Positions 44,201 to 53,081 of a DNA stretch of 64,000 nucleotides are shown here, piece by piece. Positions within the stretch are counted from its first letter, which is position 1, and the number at the start of each line of letters is the position of its first letter. The stretch is from CAIXQW01 sp046049675 (GTDB lineage: Bacteria > Bacteroidota > Bacteroidia > Chitinophagales > Chitinophagaceae), in contig JBJORA010000018.1 of assembly GCA_046049675.1 (NCBI GenBank), positions 1 through 64,000 of the forward strand. Reading direction: 5' to 3'. The position numbers and the translations under genes are program-made. The notes below the pieces were generated by a model. It was not told the origin of the DNA, ran no database searches, and worked only from the letters and a program-made list of their open reading frames with translations.

Positions 44201-45011
44201 CTTTTAGAAACCATACAAATACCATACGGGTTATAAAGCGTATGGCAGCTTTTTGGTTGGCTAGTTCTTGCAGCTCTTTATTGGTTTTGCCTTTCTGCTT
44301 TTCATCGGCTTTAAGGTATTCATACGGAAACTTACTTTTGGCAACACACCAAAAATACCAGTTGGCTATTTTTTTAAAGAACTGTTTATTAAGTTCTTTG
44401 GTATTAAATACGTTTTGCCAATGCGTGTAGATACCTTCAAAAGTTTCTACCGCTTTGGGTATTTGTAATTCATTTAATATTTTTAGATGTGCTCCATGCG
44501 TTTTACTAATACTCACATCCTTTAGCATACTCACCTTGCCAACTTTATCGCCTTCTTTGTAAGCCACTTTATAGTTTACACGTTGTGCATTAGCAAGGCA
44601 TAACAAATCATCATCATATCTATAAACAATGGTAACTGGTAGGTATGGAAATTTACGATTGATGAGGCGGGTAATTTCGCTAATAGTTGTACGTGTAGGT
44701 GAAATTTTAAGTACAATAGCGCAAATAATTAATCCTTCATAATCTGCCTTTAAATTTGCAACTTCTGAAACGTTTTTAAATTTTGTTTTTCCTTGATTTA
44801 CACTATTATCATCTACCAAACCTACTACATATAAACTTTCAATGTTTTCTTTAATAAATTTTTGTTGATTAGCGGTAATACCTTCAAAAAAACCTTTTGT
44901 ATCAAAAGGCTTTGCGTCAAATGGTGCAATAGGTACTTGTAATTGTTTGCTAAAGAAATCAACTGTGGCTTGATGTAGTTTTTTTTTGTTATTTAACTCT
45001 GATAGATTCAT
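41274..45011 (-). CDS. Eco57I-like N6-adenine DNA methyltransferase of a restriction/defence system
   Basis: The 1,245-residue protein has a ~220-residue N-terminal region without a clear PD-(D/E)xK site, then a helical domain. GTGSFYTPQEIVNYM introduces the methylase domain, with SAM motif ILDPACGSGAFP near residue 537 and catalytic motif NPPYVGL near 872 (N6-adenine type). A helical spacer of ~180 residues lies between the two. The C-terminal ~330 residues look like a target-recognition domain (RGFEFGFNHHSV, GLLNSKLLNFWF). The layout resembles type IIG or PglX-like enzymes. It sits 35 bases after the helicase gene. The recognition domain is visibly more AT-rich than the rest of the gene. 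Confidence 0.88.
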   Translation of the reverse strand: MNLSELNNKKKLHQATVDFFSKQLQVPIAPFDAKPFDTKGFFEGITANQQKFIKENIESLYVVGLVDDNSVNQGKTKFKNVSEVANLKADYEGLIICAIVLKISPTRTTISEITRLINRKFPYLPVTIVYRYDDDLLCLANAQRVNYKVAYKEGDKVGKVSMLKDVSISKTHGAHLKILNELQIPKAVETFEGIYTHWQNVFNTKELNKQFFKKIANWYFWCVAKSKFPYEYLKADEKQKGKTNKELQELANQKAAIRFITRMVFVWFLKEKKLVPHHLFEPDSIKQTLKTFHTKTSSGYYNAILQNLFFATLNRDAKSRDFALDGGSIPKNANTFDVNSLYRYEKLFADADPKKIMKLFASIPFLNGGLFDSLDNKEAREIIDGFSRKKEWQAIMPDYLFFEKEEIDFSEELQIIYDKKGKYTVKGLFEIFNEYKFTVEENTPLDVDVALDPYLLGEIFENLLAYYNPETGATARKGTGSFYTPQEIVNYMVSQSLQSYIQTQLPELAIENIDDLPTMDANGKYKFVKALAQVKILDPACGSGAFPMGVLYQMVELLQKVDADNKIWKQVQHDITLEVQIAKLKKDEEIVKGLNDKQVKAKATEAIATELAELEANFDKQYNGSDFARKLYIIQNCIYGVDIQDVAIQISKLRFFLSLIVDQHNKNIQPLPNLETKFVIANTLIGLDLPKNIVAGVEDTSIDETANLKEKLKAIRQAHFTAKTRKEKKEIQKADKEVRQQIMNKLLGIGDEKKRQAKIKELTILLQNEKLALRKTTEDMPDLIQQHIVKDMFGGESIQNINQKQLAITKHKKIIADALQKIDKLSLNTLEDKYKHQAIKIANWDLYNQNASADWFDMEWMFGIKDGFDVVIGNPPYVGLRTGLISNQQVEYFKERYLLAQNQFDLFTIFIEKSTQILNQQGLLTFIIPKTIASNQNLENARDYLLKTIILTKYIDTQMPFEQASVESNIIIALKNIKTESFDNIVFHDNKFVPRNRISFNILKNLPFKIWPIGMNNEKYSIIELISKMNTRRLENYVEIIRGFEFGFNHHSVSKTKTKYPIIKGENIHRFITTHSGYYVAPIFSDTKTFKKKEYFSDHPKLLTRFVSNTLIFSLDEVGFYNTNVVYNVHIKNNALSINFLLGLLNSKLLNFWFFNIYQNDDKIFPHIQKNQLESIPIIGVSEKKQTSFISLVNKILTLKKSNADTSVLEHQIDVMVYHLYNLNYQEACIIDPTLSKADWERYKI

Positions 45012-45046
45012 AAACTTTGTTCTATTTGTAGGTGCTGCTTTTTTAG

Positions 45047-48000
45047 TTACTTGTTACTAATAATTAACCAAGTTATTAGATCGTATTTTTTTTCAAAAAT
45101 AATTTCTTGTTTTTGTATCGCACTTATGGTCTTTTTATTCCCTTTTTGCAATTGGGTTAACGCGTTTAATTGCACTTGGCCAGCAGTTGCAATTTCATTG
45201 CCTTCCTCGTCGCTTATTTTGCTGCTGTTTTGTGCTTTAACCCAGTTGCTTAATATGCCTTGTAGTTGTTCAATAGATTTTTTATCACCAGAGTCTATTT
45301 TGGCAGGTACATAACGAATTTCTTTTTTATGCTGGCTTAATACTTCTAAAATGTATTTTTGATTGTTAGAAATAAGGGTTCCATTATTTGCAATATAAAG
45401 CAACTCATATGCAATATAAGTATCCATTGATTTTGGATGCTCCCCAAGCATAGCTATAATGCCAGGCTCTAAATTTTCATCTATTAAATAGCAACCACTA
45501 AAAATACCATTGGGTAAATTACTTAATTGATGGTTTTTTTCTTTTAAGATACCGTTCAACTCTTGTCTATAATTATCAAAGCTAAAATCGTCGAAGCCTA
45601 AACTTTTTTCTCCATCAAGATCTTCTAAGCTGGTTTGCATTTGTTTGAGTAATGTATTAGTTTGCCTTTCATTAATACCAATTTCTGCAGTACTTTCAAT
45701 ATCTGGTGTCATACCTGCTATTACTTCACTACCCATAAAATGCATTACGTTCATGCGGTCTTCCACTCTACTTTTTAATCTTATATAGGCTTCTATATCT
45801 TTTGCAGGCCAAAAGTTGACAAGTCGAATTTCTTTATTTGGGCTACCTATACGGTCAATTCTACCAAAACGTTGGATAATGCGTACTGGATTCCAATGCA
45901 CATCATAATTCACCACCATGTCTGCATCTTGTAAATTTTGTCCTTCACTAAGTACATCTGTAGTAATTAAAATGTCAATTGGTTGAGATACCTTTTCGTA
46001 ATAATTAGGATGATTTTCTTTGATATACTGCACCCATTCTATGTAATTATTTGGGTTAGCGTCCATTATAAATTTATCCCATTTTTTTTCTTTGTACAGC
46101 TTTGTATAAGGAGCAAAATGTTGTAGAATATGTTCAATGTTGTTGTTTGTTTTTTCTGTATTAGGTTGCAGGCAAGTATTTCCTCCACCACCATGCACCA
46201 ATCCTAGTTTATCATAGTCATGGTGTACCAATTGATCAAATAGATATTGGGCAGTATCCTTGTAGGTAGTAAAAATAATAAGCTTTTTATTTGTACTTTT
46301 TCTTTTATCATCGATTATTTGTAATAGTTCTACTAGCTTAATATCTTTTTTATAATCTTGGTTGAATTGTTTTTCAAAATCTTCAACGTTGTCCTTTATA
46401 TACCTCAGGCTGTCTTTATCTTTCTTAAGAAATGCCTTGTATTCTGCTAGTCTGCCTACTCTATCAATTTCGCTAATTTTTATAGGATTCTTTTTACCCA
46501 CTTCGTAATCTGCTAATTCTTCATACAACTCATCAAACAGCATTGCATCATCTGGTAATTTTAGATCTTTTTTATCTTTTTGGTAAGTGTTAATTTTATT
46601 TAATAATTTTTCATGATGTTCGTAAACTTTTTCTAATGTGATGTAAAAACTTTTCCAGCTACTTTCTAGCCTTTTTAATAGAAGTATCTTCATCATCTTT
46701 ACCAAAAAGTACTCACGCTGAGTATTGTCTTGCGTTACATCTCTATGTTCATCTTTTTGTAACTTATCTATTTCAGATTTGGTAAACGTAAACTGTGTAG
46801 GTTGATAGGCAGATAGATTGAGTTGTAGATTCTCCATTAATTGACTGAAGTCTTCTACATCTGCAAATTCTATAGGTGTTTTGTTAATGTTCTTTGGTGT
46901 TAAGTGCTTTGGAAACTCTATAGTATTATCAAAGTGTTGTTTAATAGATTTACGGGTTCTAGCAACTAATACATTTTCGGTAAGCTTAAAAAAGTCACTA
47001 TCCTTAATTTTAGAATAAAAATGTGAAAGACTCATTTCTTCGCTAGCTAGCCATTTATTATATTCTTTTTGAATAGATCTAAAGGTGTGTTCTATGCTTT
47101 TCACACCTAAGGTATCTTCAAAGCCATTGTTATTTGCCTTACACATTAGTGCAAATTGATTACGTACATCTTTAAAACTATTGTTGATTGGCGTTGCAGA
47201 TAATAAAAGTACTTTAATATCGCCTTTGCTTTTTTGTAAGATATGCTGCACCAATATTTGGTATTTTATACTCTTGTCATTTCTTAAATTATGGCTTTCA
47301 TCTATTACTATTAGTTTAGGCTTATCGTTGGTTATAAAATCTAATTGAAGTTTATCTTCTGCTACATTTGTTTCTGTAAAGTCCGTATGAAATTTTAATA
47401 AATAATCTAAATTATCATCTTCAAATAATGAGTTCTGACGACGTTGGTACTGTTTCCAATTATGCTCTAATCTTTTGGGAGCAATTACAATGGTTTCATG
47501 CCCCTTAAATTGGAAAAACTTAATTACAGCAAGGGCAGTCCATGTTTTACCTAGTCCTACCGCATCGGCAAGTATAGCACCATTGTAACTATTAAGCATC
47601 TTTATTAAGTTGATGGCGCCTAGTTTTTGGAATTCAAACAACTTATTGTAAACCTTTGAGTTTTCTAATTTGCCAATATCTTTAGCAAAATTGTCGTCTT
47701 TTTCAGGTGTCTTAAATAAGTCAAATAGTACTTTTTCATAAATTTCTAATGGTGTATAAATCTTAAAGATCTTAGAAATTTCATCAATGAGGTATTGCTT
47801 AAAGTCTACTTTGTGTTCAATGCCATTTTCGTCTTTAATGGTTTTAATAGTGCTTGCTTGTTTTTTATTCCAAAGTGTTTCAAACCATTCTTTAAGTTCT
47901 TTATAAATGGACTCCATGCCACTACCTGCGCTATTTAATTCTACATTTTGCAATGGTTTTAAACCAATACCTGCTTCTGTTAAATTACTACTTCCCATAA

Positions 48001-48385
48001 TGTAAACTTCTTCTCCAGTTATCTGGTCATGCCTGTTAAGGTATAATTTTGCGTGGCAAAAATTTGGTTCTAAAGTTTTGCATTCTACTTTAGCTTGCTT
48101 AAAGAAGTCTACTGCATCCTTTGCCCAAGATTGCAATTGCATTGCTGTTTCTGCATTAATAGTTTCATTTAATAAGTCTAAGGTTTTTATTTTGGAAGAG
48201 GTATTGTTTACAATATCGCCAATAACAAAACGATAATTGTTTATTTTATCGTTGGTCTTATCTGATAAAAATGCTAATGCGCCAATGGTAAAGTAACCTG
48301 TAACAACATCTAAAGAACCTTCTTTTATTTTGCGTTCAATAAAAGTGTGTACCTTAGGATTACTATTTTGGTTGTCTAATATCAT
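45047..48385 (-). CDS. PLD-SNF2 helicase of the same system
   Basis: The 1,112-residue protein has an N-terminal phospholipase-D-like domain with one HKD-type motif (CHAKLYLN to MGSSNLTEAGIG, residues ~109-145). It is followed by a SNF2/DEAD superfamily-2 motor: Walker A ADAVGLGKTWTAL near 275, DESH box VIDESHNLRN near 363, SATPINNSF, and helicase C motifs TTDVLSEGQNLQ near 808 and QRFGRIDRIGS near 845. The PLD domain could cut DNA as a dimer, as in other HKD nucleases; that is inference. It is the first gene of the operon with the methyltransferase, PRTase and NADAR genes. Helicase-plus-methylase cores occur in BREX and DISARM, but marker genes of those systems are absent. Confidence 0.88.
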   Translation of the reverse strand: MILDNQNSNPKVHTFIERKIKEGSLDVVTGYFTIGALAFLSDKTNDKINNYRFVIGDIVNNTSSKIKTLDLLNETINAETAMQLQSWAKDAVDFFKQAKVECKTLEPNFCHAKLYLNRHDQITGEEVYIMGSSNLTEAGIGLKPLQNVELNSAGSGMESIYKELKEWFETLWNKKQASTIKTIKDENGIEHKVDFKQYLIDEISKIFKIYTPLEIYEKVLFDLFKTPEKDDNFAKDIGKLENSKVYNKLFEFQKLGAINLIKMLNSYNGAILADAVGLGKTWTALAVIKFFQFKGHETIVIAPKRLEHNWKQYQRRQNSLFEDDNLDYLLKFHTDFTETNVAEDKLQLDFITNDKPKLIVIDESHNLRNDKSIKYQILVQHILQKSKGDIKVLLLSATPINNSFKDVRNQFALMCKANNNGFEDTLGVKSIEHTFRSIQKEYNKWLASEEMSLSHFYSKIKDSDFFKLTENVLVARTRKSIKQHFDNTIEFPKHLTPKNINKTPIEFADVEDFSQLMENLQLNLSAYQPTQFTFTKSEIDKLQKDEHRDVTQDNTQREYFLVKMMKILLLKRLESSWKSFYITLEKVYEHHEKLLNKINTYQKDKKDLKLPDDAMLFDELYEELADYEVGKKNPIKISEIDRVGRLAEYKAFLKKDKDSLRYIKDNVEDFEKQFNQDYKKDIKLVELLQIIDDKRKSTNKKLIIFTTYKDTAQYLFDQLVHHDYDKLGLVHGGGGNTCLQPNTEKTNNNIEHILQHFAPYTKLYKEKKWDKFIMDANPNNYIEWVQYIKENHPNYYEKVSQPIDILITTDVLSEGQNLQDADMVVNYDVHWNPVRIIQRFGRIDRIGSPNKEIRLVNFWPAKDIEAYIRLKSRVEDRMNVMHFMGSEVIAGMTPDIESTAEIGINERQTNTLLKQMQTSLEDLDGEKSLGFDDFSFDNYRQELNGILKEKNHQLSNLPNGIFSGCYLIDENLEPGIIAMLGEHPKSMDTYIAYELLYIANNGTLISNNQKYILEVLSQHKKEIRYVPAKIDSGDKKSIEQLQGILSNWVKAQNSSKISDEEGNEIATAGQVQLNALTQLQKGNKKTISAIQKQEIIFEKKYDLITWLIISNK

Positions 48386-48390
48386 AAAAG

Positions 48391-48424
48391 TAAAAGTACA
48401 TAAAAGTAAAGAGTTGAGGCTCTT
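48391..48424 (-). promoter_or_regulatory. possible promoter and small dyad before the island operon
   Basis: On the minus strand TACTTTTA occurs twice (48408-48401 and 48398-48391), one base from TAnnTTTG, directly before the helicase start. The dyad AAGAG-TTGAGG-CTCTT (48409-48424) overlaps the expected -10 to -33 space and could be an operator. Weak evidence. Confidence 0.25.
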
Positions 48425-48548
48425 AACGACTTAAACTCTAGAAACTAAACCTTTTGTAATAACTCAGTAGTTTAAAACCAAAAAAGAGAACGCTCCCCAA
48501 AACTCAAACTTTCATTCTCATTCTGTTTCTCATTCTCTTTTTCACTCG

Positions 48549-48622
48549 TGGTCCCACCTGGGCTCGAACCAGGGACCCCCTGATTATGAGTCAGGTGCTC
48601 TAACCGGCTGAGCTATAGGACC
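48549..48622 (-). tRNA. tRNA with CAT anticodon, probably elongator tRNA-Met
   Basis: The 74-base cloverleaf has acceptor GGTCCTA/TGGGACC, D arm GCTCAGCCGGTTAGAGC, anticodon stem CCTGA/TCAGG around loop CTCATAA (anticodon CAT), T arm CCTGG-TTCGAGC-CCAGG and discriminator A. CCA is not encoded. CAT may be Met or, if lysidine-modified, Ile2. The general likeness to elongator tRNA-Met favours Met. The rest of the 48386-48763 gap holds nothing else recognised. It lies just upstream of the defence-like operon. Confidence 0.93.
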
Positions 48623-48763
48623 GGGATGCTGTTAAAGTAGTAGCATCAAACTTTTGAATTGTATTAAAGAACTGTCGCTCGATAAGCGAGGCGCAAAGAT
48701 AGTAATAATTAGCTTGTTTACAAAGCGCATTTGGTGACGAATTATGTCATTCGCTAGCAAATA

Positions 48764-49732
48764 CTAGGCACCTGCCTTGCGCAATTTGTCGTTGATAGCC
48801 TTGCCAATGCCCGTGTTTGGTGCATATGCTGCGAGTATGATGTCTGCGCCCATTTTATCTAAGGCATGCATGGTGCTGTATAGATTGCTGGCAATGTCTT
48901 GTAAATTGCCCGTATCACTTAGTGGCATTTGTATTATGTGTGCTGGCAAATCGGCAATGGATTGCAGTGGCATAAGTACAATTTTTTGGCCAGCATATTG
49001 TTGTATAGCTTTCGCAAAATCGTCGACAATGACAAGCTTTGTATGCGGCGAATAATGCTTCTCTAGCATACCTGGGGCTTGTGGGGCTTGGCTAGCTTTG
49101 GTATTAGTAGTGCTATCTGTAATATGACCAATACATGCAGCTATATCTTCAATACTTATACTACCATGGCGATACAAAACGGCTTCATCATTAGCATCAA
49201 AACCAACAATGGTACTTTCTATGCCAGTTTCGCAAGGGCCTCCATCGAGCACGCATGCAATTTTATTGCCAAGCATTTCTAATACATGCGTCGCAGTGCT
49301 CGGACTTATGTAATTAAACGGATTTGCACTTGGCGCTACAAGCGGAAAATCTAACTGCTGCAATAGTTGTTGTGCCATTGCATGCTTAGGCATGCGCACA
49401 GCCACGGTGGTATTATTACTTGTTACAAGATTAGAAATACTATCATGCTTTGGCAAAACAAGTGTAAGCGGGCCAGGCCAAAATTTATTTATTAGTATTT
49501 GCGCTTGTGCTGGTATGCGTAAAGCAACCTTTGCCAATTGTGCTTTTGCGCCAATATGCACAATCAAAGGATTGTACAGCGGTCTTTGCTTAGCTGCAAA
49601 CACTTTTGCTACAGCTGCTTCGCTGTATGCATTTGCCGCTAGGCCGTACACTGTTTCCGTAGGCATACCCACAAGCTCGCCATCGCGAAGCAATTGTGCA
49701 GCAGCTGCTATGTCTGTTGTTATAAAACTCAC
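48764..49732 (-). CDS. tsaC: L-threonylcarbamoyladenylate synthase (TsaC/Sua5)
   Basis: Makes threonylcarbamoyl-AMP from Thr, bicarbonate and ATP, the first step of tRNA t6A37. The N-terminal YrdC domain has GMPTETVYGLAANA near 22-35, KQRPLYNPLIVHI near 48-60 and SANPFNYISPS near 135. The C-terminal Sua5 domain (from ~215, APGMLEKHYSP) makes this the longer 322-residue Sua5 type. It acts with TsaB, TsaD and TsaE; TsaE is encoded at 33279. Confidence 0.95.
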   Translation of the reverse strand: MSFITTDIAAAAQLLRDGELVGMPTETVYGLAANAYSEAAVAKVFAAKQRPLYNPLIVHIGAKAQLAKVALRIPAQAQILINKFWPGPLTLVLPKHDSISNLVTSNNTTVAVRMPKHAMAQQLLQQLDFPLVAPSANPFNYISPSTATHVLEMLGNKIACVLDGGPCETGIESTIVGFDANDEAVLYRHGSISIEDIAACIGHITDSTTNTKASQAPQAPGMLEKHYSPHTKLVIVDDFAKAIQQYAGQKIVLMPLQSIADLPAHIIQMPLSDTGNLQDIASNLYSTMHALDKMGADIILAAYAPNTGIGKAINDKLRKAGA

Positions 49733-49819
49733 AAGCGTGGCAAAGGTACAATGCGCGCTGCTATTGCTTTGCTAATAATATACCTTGAATCAATGTGCTT
49801 GCAACTATCTCTTGCACTG

Positions 49820-50578
49820 CTATGCAGAAACCACCACTTGCTTTACTTCACCATAAGCAAATGCAGCGCATACACCATCACGTTCCAAGATAATCTTACC
49901 GCTCTTGTCTACACCTTTAATCGTATACATGTCATAGCCATTTGCACTTGCAAACTTTGCCGCACAATTAACTTGATAAAGATGGCTATTGTATGCCGTT
50001 ACAATAGCATTTGGCTCTTGGGCACATATTTCAAGGTATTTATTTAGTTCTGTTAGAATAGCTTCTCGGATAGGCTCAAGGACAAGTTCTAGCTTAGTGC
50101 ACTCAGCCATACTGCAAGCATTTATTTGCGAATTGTGCTTGTGCTCGCTAAATATGTTGAGCCCAATACCAACAATAGCGTACAACCACGATTCGCCGCG
50201 CCATACATTTTCTATCAGTATTCCTGCTATTTTTTTGTGTTGATGGTAAATATCATTACTCCATTTTATATGTGCTTCGTCACAATAAGCAGCTACCACT
50301 TTGCGTATCGCTAGGCTTACACACATGTTTAATAAAAAGATACTTTCTGCTGTGTACGCCAAGGGTTGCAGTACCAAACTCATCAGCAAATCTTTGCCAG
50401 CGCTACTTTGCCACGTGTTTTGCCTTTGCCCACGGCCAGCGCTTTGCTGCATGGCTTGTACCACCTCGCCATGGTACATTTTACCTGCGTGCACAGCGTC
50501 TAAGGCATAGGTATTGGTGCTATCAATTTCAGATAACACTAATATATTGCAGGAACTAAACGGTGGAATGTGCAGCAT
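49820..50578 (-). CDS. birA: biotin--[acetyl-CoA-carboxylase] ligase
   Basis: Attaches biotin to the carrier domain of acetyl-CoA carboxylase. The 252-residue enzyme has the N-terminal EIDSTNTYALD, biotin-loop motif QQSAGRGQRQNTW and the catalytic-domain motif IKWSNDIYHQHKKIAGILIE. It lacks the N-terminal HTH found in E. coli BirA, so it is not expected to repress biotin genes. Head-to-head with rsfS across a very short promoter region. Confidence 0.93.
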   Translation of the reverse strand: MLHIPPFSSCNILVLSEIDSTNTYALDAVHAGKMYHGEVVQAMQQSAGRGQRQNTWQSSAGKDLLMSLVLQPLAYTAESIFLLNMCVSLAIRKVVAAYCDEAHIKWSNDIYHQHKKIAGILIENVWRGESWLYAIVGIGLNIFSEHKHNSQINACSMAECTKLELVLEPIREAILTELNKYLEICAQEPNAIVTAYNSHLYQVNCAAKFASANGYDMYTIKGVDKSGKIILERDGVCAAFAYGEVKQVVVSA

Positions 50579-50645
50579 TACAGATTTGTCAGTACATTTG
50601 ATTTTATTAAAGCAACCTAAATTAGGTAAAATTTTTACAACGTAT

Positions 50646-51047
50646 TTGAAAACATCAGTTCAAGCACCAAAAACTGCTACAAAAATTGCAAAACTCACGC
50701 GCAGTAGCAAGCTTTTTAAGACAATCATTTCTGCCATTCAAGACAAAAAAGGTGAAAAAATTGTCAGTTTAGATCTTAAAAACATAGACGAAGCGATAGC
50801 GGATTACTTCATTATATGCCAAGCTGGCAATCACGTACAACTTGGAGCAATTATTGCTAATATAGAAGATGAAGTTCGCAAGACTTGTGGCGAAAAACCA
50901 CACCGTGTAGAGGGCAAGCGTGGGCAACATTGGATTCTTATTGACTATGTCAATATTGTAGTGCATTGCTTCTTGCCAGAAACGCGCAGCTTTTATGCTA
51001 TAGAGGATATGTGGAGCGATGCAGGATATAAAGAACACGAAGATTAA
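50646..51047 (+). CDS. rsfS: ribosome silencing factor RsfS
   Basis: Binds L14 on the 50S subunit and blocks subunit joining under starvation. Conserved parts are VSLDLKNIDEAIADYFIIC, HVQLGAI, RVEGKRGQHWILIDY and VVHCFLPETRSFYAIEDMW. No ATG lies at the expected place. TTG at 50646 gives 133 residues, typical for the phylum. An ATG at 50568 would overlap the birA start, and the frame reaches back to 50514. The start is therefore uncertain. The stop abuts the ftsH ATG directly. Confidence 0.87.
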   Translation: MKTSVQAPKTATKIAKLTRSSKLFKTIISAIQDKKGEKIVSLDLKNIDEAIADYFIICQAGNHVQLGAIIANIEDEVRKTCGEKPHRVEGKRGQHWILIDYVNIVVHCFLPETRSFYAIEDMWSDAGYKEHED

Positions 51048-53081
51048 ATGAGTCAACCAATAAGTAACAAACCTCTGCCTCCCGCAGATGGTGGCGGCAA
51101 TCAAAAACCCAATTTACCAAAGTTTAGCGTTTACTGGATTTGGGGTCTTATCCTAGCAGGTGTGCTAGCTTTTAATTTTGTAAGCCAAGGCCCAACTGAG
51201 GCCAACGAAATTTCGCAGTTCGATTTTGAACGTAATTACCTCGTAAAAAACTGGATTGAAAATCCAATCGTTATTTACAATGGCCGCGAAGTTGAAGCAA
51301 CGATCAAAAAAGATTCGCTTAATACTGCAGGCGTGCAAAACTATTTGAAGACGCACAAAATTCGCTACAATAAAAAAGCACCGGTATTGCGTGTTAGCAT
51401 TTTGAGTCTTGAAGATTTTGCTAAAAATTTCCGTGCGCTACAAGAGCAACATGGCTTTTCTGCTACTTATATTAGCCGCGAAAGAGGTGCTTGGTTAAAT
51501 ATTATTTTATCTACTTTACTACCACTCTTGCTCATCTTTGGTTTACTGATGCTTGCTACCCGCAAAATGGGCGGCGGTGGCGCTGGTGGACCGGGCGGTA
51601 TCTTCAATATTGGCAAGAGCCGTGCCCAACTTTATGAAAAAGGCGGCACAAAGGTGAATATTACTTTTAGTGATGTTGCTGGCTTAGATGAAGCCAAAGT
51701 AGAAGTGATGGAAATTGTAGACTTCTTGAAGAATCCAAAAAAGTATACTGCTTTAGGCGGTAAAATTCCTAAAGGATGTTTATTAGTTGGCCCTCCAGGT
51801 ACGGGTAAAACTTTATTGGCAAAAGCTATGGCCGGCGAAGCGCAAGTGCCTTTCTTTAGCATGAGCGGTAGCGACTTCGTAGAAATGTTTGTTGGTGTTG
51901 GTGCAAGCCGTGTACGCGATTTGTTTAAGCAAGCCCGCGAAAAAAGTCCATGTATTATTTTTATTGACGAGATAGATGCCATTGGTCGTGCACGTGGCCG
52001 TAATGCTGTTGCAAGCAACGACGAGCGCGAGAACACGCTTAACCAAATGTTGGTAGAAATGGATGGCTTTAGTGGCGATAGCGGCATTATTGTTTTGGCT
52101 GCAACCAATCGTCCGGATGTGTTGGATACAGCATTGCTACGTCCCGGTCGTTTTGATCGTCAGATTACTATTGATATACCAGATCTTGCGGGTCGTGAGC
52201 AAATCTTTAAGGTTCACTTGAAAGGTATTAAGATCGCTAGTGAGCTTAATATTCATAAATTGGCAGAACAAACACCTGGCTTTGCAGGTGCAGATATTGC
52301 CAATGTTTGCAACGAAGCAGCATTAATTGCAGCACGTAAGGGCAAGCAGGATGTAAACATCGAAGATTTCAACGACGCAGTAGATCGTGTAATAGGCGGC
52401 TTAGAAAAGAAAAATAAAATTATTAGCCCAGACGAAAAGAAAGTCATTGCGTATCACGAAGCAGGTCATGCTGTAAGTGGTTGGTTCTTAGAATATGCAC
52501 ATCCATTGGTAAAGGTTACTATTGTACCACGTGGCACCGCAGCCCTAGGTTACGCCCAGTATTTACCGAAGGAAAAATACTTGACACTCACAGAAGAGTT
52601 GCAGGATAGTATGGCAATGACACTTGGTGGTCGTGCTAGCGAAGAAATTTTCTTTGGCAAAGTAAGTACAGGTGCGCTAAGCGATTTGCAGCAAGTAACA
52701 CGTATCGCTTACAGTATGGTAAGTGTGTACGGCATGAACGATAAGATTGGTAACGTAAGTTTCTACGATCCGCAAAACGAAGGCGCATTCCAAAAGCCTT
52801 ATAGCGAAGAGACTGGTAGCGTTATTGATGAGGAAGTACGCAAACTAAGCGATGCAGCCTATCAGCGTGTAAAGGCTTTATTGCTTGATAAGAAAGAGCA
52901 AGTAAAGCTTATTGCTGAAGAACTTTTGGCAAAAGAAGTTTTGTACAAAGACGATCTTGAGCGTTTAATTGGTAAGCGTCCGTTTAGTTCTACGGCTGAG
53001 GAAGCAACCGTTGAAGCAGTAGTAGACGTTACAAATTTAAATACACAAGAAGAAGCAACAGATAATAATTCAAACGCTTAA
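51048..53081 (+). CDS. ftsH: ATP-dependent zinc metalloprotease FtsH
   Basis: A membrane-anchored AAA+ protease that degrades misfolded membrane proteins and regulators. Two N-terminal transmembrane helices lie at about 24-43 and 148-168 with a periplasmic domain between them. The AAA module has Walker A GPPGTGKT near 247-254, Walker B IIFIDEIDAIG and SRH ATNRPDVLDTALLRPGRFDR. Protease motif HEAGH is near 468-472. The length, 677, is normal. Between rsfS (no gap) and the LUD gene (1-base overlap), so the three form one operon. Confidence 0.97.
   Translation: MSQPISNKPLPPADGGGNQKPNLPKFSVYWIWGLILAGVLAFNFVSQGPTEANEISQFDFERNYLVKNWIENPIVIYNGREVEATIKKDSLNTAGVQNYLKTHKIRYNKKAPVLRVSILSLEDFAKNFRALQEQHGFSATYISRERGAWLNIILSTLLPLLLIFGLLMLATRKMGGGGAGGPGGIFNIGKSRAQLYEKGGTKVNITFSDVAGLDEAKVEVMEIVDFLKNPKKYTALGGKIPKGCLLVGPPGTGKTLLAKAMAGEAQVPFFSMSGSDFVEMFVGVGASRVRDLFKQAREKSPCIIFIDEIDAIGRARGRNAVASNDERENTLNQMLVEMDGFSGDSGIIVLAATNRPDVLDTALLRPGRFDRQITIDIPDLAGREQIFKVHLKGIKIASELNIHKLAEQTPGFAGADIANVCNEAALIAARKGKQDVNIEDFNDAVDRVIGGLEKKNKIISPDEKKVIAYHEAGHAVSGWFLEYAHPLVKVTIVPRGTAALGYAQYLPKEKYLTLTEELQDSMAMTLGGRASEEIFFGKVSTGALSDLQQVTRIAYSMVSVYGMNDKIGNVSFYDPQNEGAFQKPYSEETGSVIDEEVRKLSDAAYQRVKALLLDKKEQVKLIAEELLAKEVLYKDDLERLIGKRPFSSTAEEATVEAVVDVTNLNTQEEATDNNSNA

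Noticed and set aside
39531..48385. BREX or DISARM system
   Set aside because: Helicase and methylase resemble those cores, but pglZ, brxC, brxL, drmA and drmB-like genes are not seen in the window.
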